A DNA stretch of 64,000 nucleotides from Vibrio superstes (GTDB lineage: Bacteria > Pseudomonadota > Gammaproteobacteria > Enterobacterales > Vibrionaceae): positions 749,893-813,892 of the forward strand of contig NZ_BCUR01000001.1 of the NCBI RefSeq assembly GCF_003569005.1. The letters run 5' to 3'. The translations under genes and the position numbers were made by a program. Positions 53,077-61,959 of the stretch are shown piece by piece. The notes beneath the pieces were generated by a model, which saw only the letters and a list, made by a program, of their open reading frames with translations, did no database searches and had not been told where the DNA came from. How positions within the stretch are numbered: the stretch's first letter is position 1; every line of letters begins with the position of its first letter.

Positions 53077-53485
53077 GTTTCCACCTGTCAGTTAATGTTT
53101 CATTAATAAACAAAAACCACTCAACAAACTTCCATTTGATGCTTCAGAGATAAGCTCTTCTGCCGATTTTCCCTAACACTCATTCAATTGCTTGATTGGA
53201 TTTTCGTGTTTTGTTGGGACGCAGTATAAGTAGACGTAGTGCTGGAGAGAACTCATTTGAATTGCCTATTTGCGCCAAAATAGGATCAAAAAATAGGCAA
53301 CTGAATCAAATTTATGCCAACTGTGAATGCACTGATAACGTATCTAGGGGGTTGGTTCAGCTTTGTGCGAACAGAAATTGACAGATGATCAATAACTAAC
53401 ACAGCTTAGTTGCAACGATTCAGTTTGAGTGTCTATAGAGTAATAAGATAGCTAGCGAATACGGCATTGCCGATTTCGGAGAGGC
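53077..53485. other. Promoter region of the exported pair and upstream of a broken LysR gene
   Basis: About 410 bases without a gene. The string GCTAGCGAATACGGC near 53453 also occurs near 41305. The remainder has no hairpin or known site that I can see. Confidence 0.45.
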
Positions 53486-53932
53486 ATTCAGGACTATGCA
53501 ATCAATATTAACGAACTAGACCTCAATCTATTAAAAGTATTACGCACTGTGGTTGAGACAAAGAGCTTAAGTTCCGCGGCAATGCTTCTTAGCATTTCGC
53601 AAACGAGTGTACGGCGTGGGGTGGTCAAACTTAAGGAACACTTCGGTCCTCAATTTTTTGTCAGAAAGCCACATGGAATTGAGTCATCAGAACTGGCTAT
53701 CAAACTAGCTCAAGCATCTTCCGAAATGCTGACACCAATAGAGAAAGTGCTGGATGCTTGTTTAGACTTTGAACCTAAAAACTATACCGGAAAAATCAGC
53801 ATTCTAGTTAACACCTTTTTGCTTGAGCTTTTTGGTCCAAAGTTAATACTTCAGTTGAGGGATTCTTTCTCGAATGCGACGTTCAGTGATGGTCAAGTTT
53901 GTATTGATCTAAAAAGCCACTTTACAGTGTAA
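53486..53932 (+). pseudogene. LysR-family regulator remnant
   Basis: The frame gives INELDLNLLKVLRTVVETKS then LSSAAMLLSISQTSVRRG, a clear LysR N-terminus, but no ATG, GTG or TTG precedes that motif after the in-frame TAG at about 53453; only ATT codons (53486, 53507) could open it. The first GTG, at 53549, lies inside the helix-turn-helix. The effector domain ends after ~60 residues at a stop that touches the inverted-repeat element at 53932. It has lost both its start and most of its ligand domain. Confidence 0.8.
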
Positions 53933-54093
53933 TACCAATCACAGTAAGTAAGTGGTCAGAAATAGCGTAGGAAAAACGCTGGATAACAAGGCAGAACTTT
54001 TTGATAAGTAGTTATTCTACAATCAAAAATTCTAACGCCGTTATCGAGTGTTTTAACAAGCTAGGATGACCAGCTATTTACTACGATTGGTAT
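53932..54093. mobile_element. Miniature inverted-repeat element (Vibrio type)
   Basis: Ends are ATACCAATC (53932-53940) and GATTGGTAT (54085-54093) with longer imperfect pairing inward (AGTAAGTAAGTGGTCA against TGACCAGCTATTTACT, and TAGTTATTCTACAATC near the centre). It encodes nothing. Length and ends match a repeat I recall as widespread in Vibrio. AAAGCCACTTTA (53913-53924) and TAAAGTGGCTTT (54093-54104) flank it, as if it had inserted in the loop of an older hairpin. Confidence 0.7.
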
Positions 54094-54130
54094 AAAGTGG
54101 CTTTCGTTATTACGAATAAAGTTTCAAAGA

Positions 54131-54556
54131 TTATGCGTTTGCTTGTTTCGCTTTATTATTTTTTGGGCTTTCTTCTTTTGAGGCCAATTCTACGATTTGT
54201 TCTTTAACCGCGGGCTTTGTATCGCCGTTGAATTTACCACCACGCTCAATACTTAGGTCATCAGTGTAGATAGTGCCTTTCACTTGACCATTTTCTAATA
54301 TTTCAATGGAATTGGCATGACATGAACCATCGATGATACCGTTAACAATAACCTTTCCAGCGAAGATATCACCAGTCACTCGTCCTGACTGACTTACAAT
54401 TAATGTCTGTTCAACGCTCACTTGCCCAACGACAGTTCCATCGACATGCATATCGCTCTCTAGTTTGAACTGACCTTCAACATGACAACCCTTTGCGATC
54501 AAAGTCGTTGCTGATTGTTTGCTTGGCTTACTGTTGTTTGAACCAAAGAGTCCCAT
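54131..54556 (-). CDS. Bactofilin (polymer-forming cytoskeletal protein)
   Basis: A 141-residue bactofilin. The central beta-helix (about 18-115) is made of short repeats: LIAKGCHVEGQFKLESDMHV, VGQVSVEQTLIVSQSGRVTG, DIFAGKVIVNGIIDG, SIEILENGQVKGTI. Flanking tails are disordered and charged, as usual. Bactofilins polymerise without nucleotide and position envelope or cell-shape proteins. GAGG precedes the ATG. It stands alone here. Confidence 0.9.
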   Translation of the reverse strand: MGLFGSNNSKPSKQSATTLIAKGCHVEGQFKLESDMHVDGTVVGQVSVEQTLIVSQSGRVTGDIFAGKVIVNGIIDGSCHANSIEILENGQVKGTIYTDDLSIERGGKFNGDTKPAVKEQIVELASKEESPKNNKAKQANA

Positions 54557-55022
54557 CGAATACCTCGTTTATGAATATTTATCAAAAATGTGCAGACTCG
54601 TCATCTTGGCTACTAAGAAGCATTAAGTACTTAATCATAAGAGTGGTGCATAGAAGGTGAAGATATGATGTTGGGTACGAGTCTTTATGAATTAGCCGCC
54701 AGAAACACTTAATACTAATGCTCTGTTCCGATGACAAGAAAGCGCACATTTTCTCGTAATTAAAGCGGTTACACAATCTAAGATCAGGGTCTAACACTCA
54801 AAAAGAAAAGGAATGTTGCAATTTATTCACTGTACCTATCAAACGAAGTGGCCCACAAAGAAAACAATTGTAAGCATATGAAACCATGAGCTTATTGTCA
54901 CAATTCCGATAGAAAGACAATGCCTAGGCATCGCTAGATGACGCTTTTGTCTTCACGTTCAAAAAACACTCAAGTGGTTAACGGTACTATGAGGTGACGC
55001 AATGGAATGAGGGCTTACCGTT
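54557..55022. other. Intergenic region
   Basis: About 465 bases between the bactofilin gene and a small membrane-protein gene, holding the promoters of both. I see no gene, repeat or hairpin in it. Confidence 0.45.
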
Positions 55023-55271
55023 ATGACAGTAATACACCCAATTTACAAAACTGTACTCAAATCGACTCTTGCACTTCTTGTCGGCACCTTGTTGCTTCAG
55101 TTTAAAATCATGTTCTTAGTGCCTATTCTCTTGATTATCGCTTCGCTAACCATACTCATCGCGCAAACCTATCTATATCTCTCTGGCCAAAAAGATCGCG
55201 ATGTATTTGAGTTCTATGCGCAAGCGGTGGGATCAAAGGACTCTAGCCAAGATTCACCGGCAGATAAATAG
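55023..55271 (+). CDS. Small membrane protein, hypothetical
   Basis: An 82-residue protein with a long hydrophobic hairpin (LALLVGTLLLQFKIMFLVPI, then LIIASLTILIAQTYLYL) and a polar acidic tail. GAGGG is upstream of the ATG. No family recognised and no operon partner on the same strand. Confidence 0.55.
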   Translation: MTVIHPIYKTVLKSTLALLVGTLLLQFKIMFLVPILLIIASLTILIAQTYLYLSGQKDRDVFEFYAQAVGSKDSSQDSPADK

Positions 55272-55334
55272 ACAGACATCGAGTCGTGTCTTAATTTTTG
55301 GGGGCGCCGCCGTCCCCAATCAGCCTAGCTGTTT

Positions 55335-55850
55335 TTATCTCGCCAACTTGGAAATGTATGGGACATTTCTCAATTGATCTTTCCATGGCAAACCGTACCC
55401 AACCAATAGATCATCATTCGTCATTTCAAAGGCGTAATACTGCTTAACAGGGATCTCTACTCGGCTAGGTTTAACAAACAATGTTGCCGTTGAGATTGTT
55501 TTGGGAGAGAATTGTTCAAGATGCTTAACCAGGCGCTTCATTGTGCCACCCGACTCAATAGCATCGTCAATGACAATCACATCTTTACCCTCGATACTCA
55601 CATTTTGATGATAAACAATCTCAGAAGCGTTAGTGCTATCTCCAGGGGTATGCGGACAACTCATGTAATCCATACTCACATCGAAATCTAACTGGCGTAC
55701 TAAGTCGGCGGTATAAATAATACCTCCAGGTACAACAGTAATGACCACTGCCTCATCAAAGGCTTGATTGAGCATGTTAGCAACGATAGAAACGCCTTCG
55801 GCTATTTGCTCTGTGCTCAGTACCAATTCGCCAATGTATTGTTTTTGCAT
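55335..55850 (-). CDS. Phosphoribosyltransferase, hypoxanthine-type
   Basis: A 171-residue type I PRTase. The PRPP-binding loop is VIVIDDAIESGGTM near residues 92-105; VVPGGIIYTADLVRQL near 39-54 takes the place of the usual PPi loop; and LLVGYGLPWKDQLRNVPYI near 148-166 matches the purine-binding end of HPRTs. It should salvage a purine base, but the sequence is divergent enough that another base is possible. A small-protein gene lies 33 bases upstream. Confidence 0.85.
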   Translation of the reverse strand: MQKQYIGELVLSTEQIAEGVSIVANMLNQAFDEAVVITVVPGGIIYTADLVRQLDFDVSMDYMSCPHTPGDSTNASEIVYHQNVSIEGKDVIVIDDAIESGGTMKRLVKHLEQFSPKTISTATLFVKPSRVEIPVKQYYAFEMTNDDLLVGYGLPWKDQLRNVPYISKLAR

Positions 55851-55883
55851 TTTATTTCTCCATTTAATTCAAATTCGAACGAT

Positions 55884-56069
55884 TTAAATTGAAGTCTTAT
55901 TCTTCTTTTGATCACCCTTCTCTAGCTCATACATGGACAGCAAGAACTGAGTATGAATCATAAGCTCTAGTTCAAACGGTGTCTTTGACGAGAGTAGGCG
56001 TTGTGCGTAATAAGATCTTAAAGGGTTGTGGTTTTTTGCAAACAAGGCTTGTTTTATCGCTTTAATCAT
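55884..56069 (-). CDS. Small hypothetical protein
   Basis: A 61-residue basic, helical protein (MIKAIKQALFAKNHNPLRSY). The ATG at 56069 has GGGAG nine bases upstream; a TTG at 56084 is in frame. Upstream of the PRTase gene on the same strand, so possibly cotranscribed. No family recognised. Confidence 0.5.
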   Translation of the reverse strand: MIKAIKQALFAKNHNPLRSYYAQRLLSSKTPFELELMIHTQFLLSMYELEKGDQKKNKTSI

Positions 56070-56219
56070 TCTGATATCTCCCAATTAATTGACGAGATAA
56101 TTTTGTAGCTAAACGATGAAATCAAAAACAGAGAACATTTGTTATTTTTGTTCCTATTAAATGCTTTTTCTGCCTAGAATTAGCCACAAGCGAGATAAAA
56201 ACACAAATTTAGGAAATAA

Positions 56220-57995
56220 ATGAGCCAGTCAAAGCCCTCTTTTAGTGATAAAAAGCAGATCACCTATTATTCTCGGCTAACTCAATTGGGTATTGGTGAA
56301 GAGATACTTATCACCTTGCCAGAATTATCCGGTTTGATGTTTACTAGCACTCGCCATTGTCGAACATTACTTGGACAGATGCACGAGTATGGCTTGATCA
56401 AGTGGGAGCCCAAAGTAGGTCGAAATCAACGTTCTACCTTAACCCTTTTGTACACATTAGCTGAGCTCAAAGCTGAACTGGCACAAAACATGATTACCGC
56501 AGGTGATTACGAAAAAGCCCTGAGTCTTATCGACAACGACAAAGCACTATTTGAAAAGTTGTTGGTCCATACTTCGGGGACTCAGATGAGAGAGGGGCAG
56601 CTGCATATTCAGCTAACCTACGACCGCCCTTTTTCTAGCTTACTACCCCATCAGCCACAGCGAAACAGCGAACGATTTTTGCTCAGACAGATATACAGTT
56701 GCTTAACTCGTTGTAATCGAGATGGCGCTGTCAGTGATGCCTTAGCCCATCATTGGATTTATGATGAGACCAACCTAGTTTGGAAGTTTTTTTTACGCCC
56801 AGGATTGAGCTTCCACGATGGTAGCGAAATTAATGCAGAAGTTATTGTTAGCCTTTTCAAAGAGCTTCAAACACGGCCTCCTTATATCAAAGAGCTCGCG
56901 CACATACAGTCTATCTCCGCCTCTGGTGCTTTGTGTATTCAGTTTGAGTTACGCAGGCCCGACCCCGGATTAGCGGGTCTTTTTGCAGATGTACGCTATT
57001 CAATTCAACCAATAAGCCAATTGCTTTCAACAACTAAAGCGATTGGTTGTGGCGTATTTCAGATCCAAGAACATTCTGATGAAAAGTTAAAGTTGATAAC
57101 GAACAATCAGTACCATGGATATCGCGCATTTACTGATAGCGTTACTATTTGGCAGGTATCACGATCAAAAGATTACAATCCAGGTGAAATTGAAATTCGT
57201 ACCGGCGGACTAGTCTCCAATCAGAGCTCAAGCTGTTCAAGCTACTTATCCGCAGGTAAGACTAACTCTGGACTTTCAGAGCAAGTACATAATCGAATTG
57301 AGGATGGGTGCCTACTCGGTATCCTCAATCATCGAAGTCACTTTACCGACTCGCAACTCAAGAAGATTCGTTACTTGTTATTTTCCAATGAATCACTAAA
57401 AAATAAACTAGATCAGAGCCTTGATTACAATATAGAGGGGGTTCTTGCATACAATCTCTTGCCTAACTGGGTAAAGCTGTCTGCTATTACGGACAATGAT
57501 ACTCAATTACCAAAAAAAATTAGTGTCGCTCTTTTTAATCACAAGGGATTGGAAGGCTGCGCAAAGGCGATTTCTTCCATTCTGGCTGACAACGGCATTG
57601 AATGTGATATCAATTGCTACTCTTTTGATGAATTTTATAGGCGGGCATTTGCTAGTACCTTATCGGAAGATCTACTCCTTACCAGCGTCAACTTTGATGA
57701 TAATCGTCCAACCTCGGTATACTGCTGGTTGCTCTCGGATCCAGTATTACACCAAAGTTTACCGCAACAACAACGCAGATGGCTGTACCAAGAGTTAGAG
57801 GCTCTCAGTAGTATCACTACTCCTCAAAACTATCTAACTCAACTAGAGCCAATAGCGACAACACTTGTGGCTTCACATCTGTTGCTACCTATGTTCCACC
57901 ACAAGCAAACCCTTCATTTTGAAGGCCTATTGCAAGGCGTAAAAATGAGTCCTTGGGGTTGGCCTGAACTCAGAGATGTCTGGTTTGAGCAATAG
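56220..57995 (+). CDS. sgrR: SgrR-like transcriptional regulator
   Basis: A 591-residue regulator. The N-terminal winged-helix domain (SgrR_N) covers about 10-115 (RHCRTLLGQMHEYGLIKWEP). A periplasmic-binding-protein (SBP5) domain follows: LSFHDGSEINAEVIVSLFKE near 199-218, and a C-terminal lobe. In enterics SgrR senses sugar-phosphate stress and activates the sRNA SgrS; here no SgrS-like RNA was identified nearby. The effector is probably a small sugar or peptide but is not shown by sequence. Confidence 0.85.
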   Translation: MSQSKPSFSDKKQITYYSRLTQLGIGEEILITLPELSGLMFTSTRHCRTLLGQMHEYGLIKWEPKVGRNQRSTLTLLYTLAELKAELAQNMITAGDYEKALSLIDNDKALFEKLLVHTSGTQMREGQLHIQLTYDRPFSSLLPHQPQRNSERFLLRQIYSCLTRCNRDGAVSDALAHHWIYDETNLVWKFFLRPGLSFHDGSEINAEVIVSLFKELQTRPPYIKELAHIQSISASGALCIQFELRRPDPGLAGLFADVRYSIQPISQLLSTTKAIGCGVFQIQEHSDEKLKLITNNQYHGYRAFTDSVTIWQVSRSKDYNPGEIEIRTGGLVSNQSSSCSSYLSAGKTNSGLSEQVHNRIEDGCLLGILNHRSHFTDSQLKKIRYLLFSNESLKNKLDQSLDYNIEGVLAYNLLPNWVKLSAITDNDTQLPKKISVALFNHKGLEGCAKAISSILADNGIECDINCYSFDEFYRRAFASTLSEDLLLTSVNFDDNRPTSVYCWLLSDPVLHQSLPQQQRRWLYQELEALSSITTPQNYLTQLEPIATTLVASHLLLPMFHHKQTLHFEGLLQGVKMSPWGWPELRDVWFEQ

Positions 57996-58029
57996 GTGAG
58001 GAAAAACAGAAAACATCCATGTTTACTTA

Positions 58030-58878
58030 TTAAAATTGATAATTGAATTCAATACGCTGGTCACCCTCAAAGTAAGCTTGATCTTGAGTCCAGTTAGCAA
58101 AATATCGAGCATTAAAACGCGGGGTAAACTGATAAGAAACCGACAGTTCATTGGTAAACACGCTACTATCACCAGCAAAACCTTGCTCAGTAAAATGGTC
58201 AGAACCCGCTATGGCGGTCAACCACATCGGGTTGTAGTTAATCCAAATCTTATCCGTTACTGTGATTCGGCTGTACATCCCGACCACGCCGTACACACCA
58301 GGAAGGGTATAGCCTATTGAGGTATCTAATTCATAAGTCCCAGAATCCGTGTCGATCGACTCTTCAAATTGACCATTTTGTACTCTTAAGCCCGCTCCAG
58401 CTAAAGGGTAAAGCTGCAATGGTCCCCATTTTGGTAAAGCTTGGATAAAGCTGTATGAGGCATTAAGTTGTTCAGCTTCTACGTTGTAGTTAAGGTCAAT
58501 TTGTTTACCACGACCATTGGTCTTATTTACACTAAAGTTACGAAAACGTACGCTATCTATTGAGTCATCTCGCTGACTAGAGCCAGACCAACCCACTAAC
58601 TCCCCCGCTACACCTTTGATTTCAATAAGGTTCATTCCCATGACATCTGAGTTGCCAGTGTCATAGGTCTGCCCTACCTTAAAGTTAAGACCTTTATCTG
58701 AAATACCAAAACCCGCCTGGGTGTAAACAGCTAATGGATCTGACATATCTTGAATCTGCTCATGAGATTGTGATGTTTCTTTATCAGAAGGGGCAGCAGT
58801 GGCTTCTTGCTGTTGTGCAAACGCACTTGATGCAACGCAAAAAAGCGCAACCGACGTTGCCAGTAGTTTAATTTTCAT
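58030..58878 (-). CDS. Outer-membrane beta-barrel protein, hypothetical
   Basis: A 282-residue exported protein. The signal peptide ends at SSAFA|QQQ. A short acidic linker (about 24-48) is followed by alternating beta strands (FGISDKGLNFKVGQTYDTGN, RGKQIDLNYNVEAEQLNASY, ELSVSYQFTPRFNARYF) and a terminal aromatic residue (RIEFNYQF). No named family recognised. Converges with sgrR. Confidence 0.65.
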   Translation of the reverse strand: MKIKLLATSVALFCVASSAFAQQQEATAAPSDKETSQSHEQIQDMSDPLAVYTQAGFGISDKGLNFKVGQTYDTGNSDVMGMNLIEIKGVAGELVGWSGSSQRDDSIDSVRFRNFSVNKTNGRGKQIDLNYNVEAEQLNASYSFIQALPKWGPLQLYPLAGAGLRVQNGQFEESIDTDSGTYELDTSIGYTLPGVYGVVGMYSRITVTDKIWINYNPMWLTAIAGSDHFTEQGFAGDSSVFTNELSVSYQFTPRFNARYFANWTQDQAYFEGDQRIEFNYQF

Positions 58879-59180
58879 ATCGACTCTCTAGAATTTCAGG
58901 AACGACAGTTCGCCGCCATTAATGCGAGAGAGTGTATGGTTTACGAGATGTTACATCGATAGCCTAAGAGTTAATTGACTATTAAACCCTGCTTAATATT
59001 AACTCCATGAACTCTTTGTTATTATCCTAACCAGAAACTACTCTTCATAATTCTTCCACTTTTGCAGCAATGCAAAAGACATTCTCACTTTAGAGTGTTT
59101 ATTAAAAAGAAGTTCGAAGTTAGCATACTGCAAAATCTAAAACTTATATAAAAACCAAACCGAATACAGGGTGCTTAGTT
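58879..59180. other. Intergenic region
   Basis: About 300 bases holding the promoter of the barrel gene and of the following tiny genes. No other feature seen. Confidence 0.4.
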
Positions 59181-59339
59181 ATGTTAAAAATATTAAAGAT
59201 CATTCCACTACTATTACAAATAATGGCTTTTGGTGTTGTTTATGGCTTGCTTGCCATAGCTCACTTCATCACTGTCATTTTCGGACTAAAGAGTTCAAAC
59301 GCTCAGATTAAAGAAGCTGAGGGAGAGTCTCATGCCTGA
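59181..59339 (+). CDS. Tiny membrane protein A
   Basis: A 52-residue frame (MLKILKIIPLLLQIMAFGVV...) with one long hydrophobic segment and a charged tail (QIKEAEGESHA). Its last codons contain the start of the next frame, and GAGGGAGAG upstream of that start lies inside it. The two are therefore a coupled pair. Function unknown. Confidence 0.5.
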   Translation: MLKILKIIPLLLQIMAFGVVYGLLAIAHFITVIFGLKSSNAQIKEAEGESHA

Positions 59340-59517
59340 ACTTACTTTTATTGATGCCATAATTTTAATGGTTCCACAAATGGTTATCATTGGATTATTC
59401 TTCTCTATTTGCTATATCGTTAACTCCGCGATATCCTGGGTGATTAACTCATTAAAACACAGTAACAACAAAAATTTTATACGCCATAGTTTAGATATTT
59501 CAGAAACCCATAGATGA
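59332..59517 (+). CDS. Tiny membrane protein B
   Basis: A 61-residue protein with a hydrophobic N-terminal two-thirds (IILMVPQMVIIGLFFSICYI) and a basic tail. It overlaps the preceding tiny gene by eight bases, with a good ribosome-binding site. Function unknown; a toxin-like or complex-subunit role is possible but unsupported. Confidence 0.5.
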   Translation: MPELTFIDAIILMVPQMVIIGLFFSICYIVNSAISWVINSLKHSNNKNFIRHSLDISETHR

Positions 59518-59787
59518 AAAAATATCAATTGTGCATTACGTCGATAAGGATATCGTCGCATCTAAAACCTTCCCTAAATAAGCAATCATTCTAAATAGAT
59601 CCACGTTAACTCCTACAGCGTCAACACTTGAATCTAGCTCTGCAATACTCCACTACTTTAACTATACCAAATTAATAAAAATGCAGGCTAACCTAGCATT
59701 AATGGCACTGACCAATATAAAAAACTAGCCATTATTAAGAAATAATGACTAGGGTCTGCTGATTTTCTCCATTGATCGTGGACTGCT

Positions 59788-60774
59788 TTAGAACACGGTT
59801 TTCCATTCACCACTCATGTTAATTGGTGTAATAAGGCCTTGCTGTGTGAGTTTTTGCAGTTCATCTGTATGCTTGTCATATTTATCCTCACGCTTTTCAT
59901 CATCGTGATGTAACCACAAAGCGAGACCGCCATAACTTGCCGTATAATGGAGCATTTGTTGATCGCCATTGGAGTTACCAACTGCGATTAGTGGAACGTT
60001 GTCTCCAAATGTTCGTTGAATAAGTTGTGACTTATGAGCCCAGTTATTAATCCATTCCGGTTGCGAAGTTCGAGTAAGTACACCCACACCGTTTTCAAAG
60101 GTTAGGTCATGCTTCATTGAGGTACCAAAGACTCTTTCCGGCGGTATGTTGTACAGTTCCTGGCTAAGTGGTCTTAAGAAATCAACTTCATCGGCAGTAA
60201 AGATAAACACCTTGAATTGATTTTGGTGCAAATAATCGATCAGCTCTTTCATAGGTTGATAGGTCAACCCTTGATAACCAACTTTGTACTTAGGGTGTTT
60301 CCAAGTTTTTAGGAACTGCTCGTTCTGCTTCTTGAAGACACTACTTGTCATTCCAGAATAGGGAACCCCTAATACTTGCTCTACGATAGAGTCTAGGCCG
60401 AAGCTCTCTATATCTAACAATTGACCATAGTGAGAAAGATCGGGTTTACCTTTTGCAACCATAGCCCATGGTTGACGATCTTTAAGGCTAGGATCTTTCT
60501 TGAGTTGCTCTCCTAAGGTATGAAAGACCGCTTGAAAATGAATATAGGTCGGTTTTTCATTCCACAAAGTACCATCATTATCAAATACGGCTATCCGCTG
60601 CTCCGGGGGCCTATATTGTTCGTTTGATTTATCTACTGTGTTGGCAATAAAGGTGACTATTTGCTGTTTCAGTGCGGTGTCATTCCAGCTTGATAATGCC
60701 TGCTGTGCGAATGCCAAAGGCGTAGAAAGTACCATGATAATGGTAAAGCCAAGTGCTTTTTTCATTAGCGCCAT
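59788..60774 (-). CDS. Exported HAD-superfamily phosphatase-like protein
   Basis: A 328-residue protein with a signal peptide (AFAQQ near 24). HAD motif I is FDNDGTLWN near 64-72; motif II is IFTADEVDF near 191-199; motif IV is AVGNSNGDQQM near 264-274. It should be a periplasmic phosphatase or phosphonatase; substrate unknown. AAGGAG lies six bases before the ATG at 60774. The DUF2955/HlyD genes lie upstream on the same strand with a 160-base gap. Confidence 0.85.
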   Translation of the reverse strand: MALMKKALGFTIIMVLSTPLAFAQQALSSWNDTALKQQIVTFIANTVDKSNEQYRPPEQRIAVFDNDGTLWNEKPTYIHFQAVFHTLGEQLKKDPSLKDRQPWAMVAKGKPDLSHYGQLLDIESFGLDSIVEQVLGVPYSGMTSSVFKKQNEQFLKTWKHPKYKVGYQGLTYQPMKELIDYLHQNQFKVFIFTADEVDFLRPLSQELYNIPPERVFGTSMKHDLTFENGVGVLTRTSQPEWINNWAHKSQLIQRTFGDNVPLIAVGNSNGDQQMLHYTASYGGLALWLHHDDEKREDKYDKHTDELQKLTQQGLITPINMSGEWKTVF

Positions 60775-60934
60775 AATTAACTCCTTTCAAGTGATATTAA
60801 AAAATGCGGATGAGCTATTTATATGGCAAAAAAATGACTACTAGCTTACGTAACTTTCTCTATTTATTAATGGGTTTTTATTGTATTTTGTTTTACTAAA
60901 ACTAAAGAATAGGTTTAAACATTTTCCCACACAT

Positions 60935-61948
60935 TTATGCTTGCTGTTCTAAACACTGATAATTTACCTTCTTTTTATGATAATAAACGACTAATAACAC
61001 GACGAGTTGTAATATTCCCCATACCATGACCATATCAAAAGCTCGAATCACAAAGGGTTCGATATTAAAGCCACTAGAGCGAGTATAAAGCGTGAGAGGT
61101 ACTAGCACTGCCGACATAAACCCCACCTCAAAATTTGGGATATCCTTATGGCGCAACTCTTTGGTGTAAGAGTAGAAATAGACTGTGCTTGTAAATACAA
61201 ATAAGAGCACCGCAAAAAACACAATATTATTAGGTTGACCCAACAATAAAACATGAAATAATAATGCGATTAAGCAACCTGTGATTTGGACTGGAACAAC
61301 AGACCTGATTACGATGCGCCCTTGTTTGATGGTAGAACGAAGGCTTGCATTGATAACAACAGAAAGACAAAAGATGCCTCCACCAATATCCATCGTCAGA
61401 AAAGCGGCTAGAGCAATAGTAATCAAACTAACAATACCCAGTTTGTGCAAGCTGGTAATAGGCTCTTCTTTCTGTGCTTCTTGCTTAGGCATGCTAACTA
61501 ATTTTGAAGGAAAAAGTTGGAAACACAACCAACCTAACGGGAGCATATAGGCCGTCCCTTTTAATAAGGTCATTATCGTATCTTCAACATAAATGCCATT
61601 TGTCATGTTAATAAAACCATAGCAATATAGAAATATAGGCGAGGTATATGCCAATATCTTAGAGGGATATTTGATTAGAGTGAGCATTACCCAAAGCAAG
61701 GCACAGCTCAACATCAAGCCAAACAACTGATTGGAGTAAAACATTTCACCTACTAGGGTACCCGCCACCAGAAAACAAAATATCCGAGCGATAAATATGC
61801 TTGAGACCTTAAGATTGAACTTAAGACCTGTGATAATAGCTGGTCCTAAGAAAACACATAGAACCACCTGTTGCAGGTTGATCAATTCTCCAATCACAAT
61901 GGATGCGGTAAAGAAGACGCTGGCTCGAAGGATTGCATTTGTTTTCAT
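60935..61948 (-). CDS. DUF2955/FUSC-like membrane protein
   Basis: A 337-residue integral membrane protein with about ten hydrophobic segments in two halves, resembling the DUF2955/FUSC group related to aromatic-acid exporter AaeB. It starts 11 bases after an HlyD-type adaptor gene ends, so the pair is one exporter: inner-membrane pump plus periplasmic adaptor. No outer-membrane partner is encoded beside it. Substrate unknown. Confidence 0.75.
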   Translation of the reverse strand: MKTNAILRASVFFTASIVIGELINLQQVVLCVFLGPAIITGLKFNLKVSSIFIARIFCFLVAGTLVGEMFYSNQLFGLMLSCALLWVMLTLIKYPSKILAYTSPIFLYCYGFINMTNGIYVEDTIMTLLKGTAYMLPLGWLCFQLFPSKLVSMPKQEAQKEEPITSLHKLGIVSLITIALAAFLTMDIGGGIFCLSVVINASLRSTIKQGRIVIRSVVPVQITGCLIALLFHVLLLGQPNNIVFFAVLLFVFTSTVYFYSYTKELRHKDIPNFEVGFMSAVLVPLTLYTRSSGFNIEPFVIRAFDMVMVWGILQLVVLLVVYYHKKKVNYQCLEQQA

Positions 61949-61959
61949 TTACTGTTGCC

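Noticed and set aside
55298..55319. Possible terminator TTGGGG...CCCCAA after the PRTase gene
   Set aside because: The T-run lies on the wrong side for the minus-strand gene, and for the plus-strand gene the stem is short with no T-run after it.
56085..56219. Search for an SgrS-like sRNA next to sgrR
   Set aside because: No hairpin with T-run or ptsG-complementary sequence was seen in the short divergent gap.
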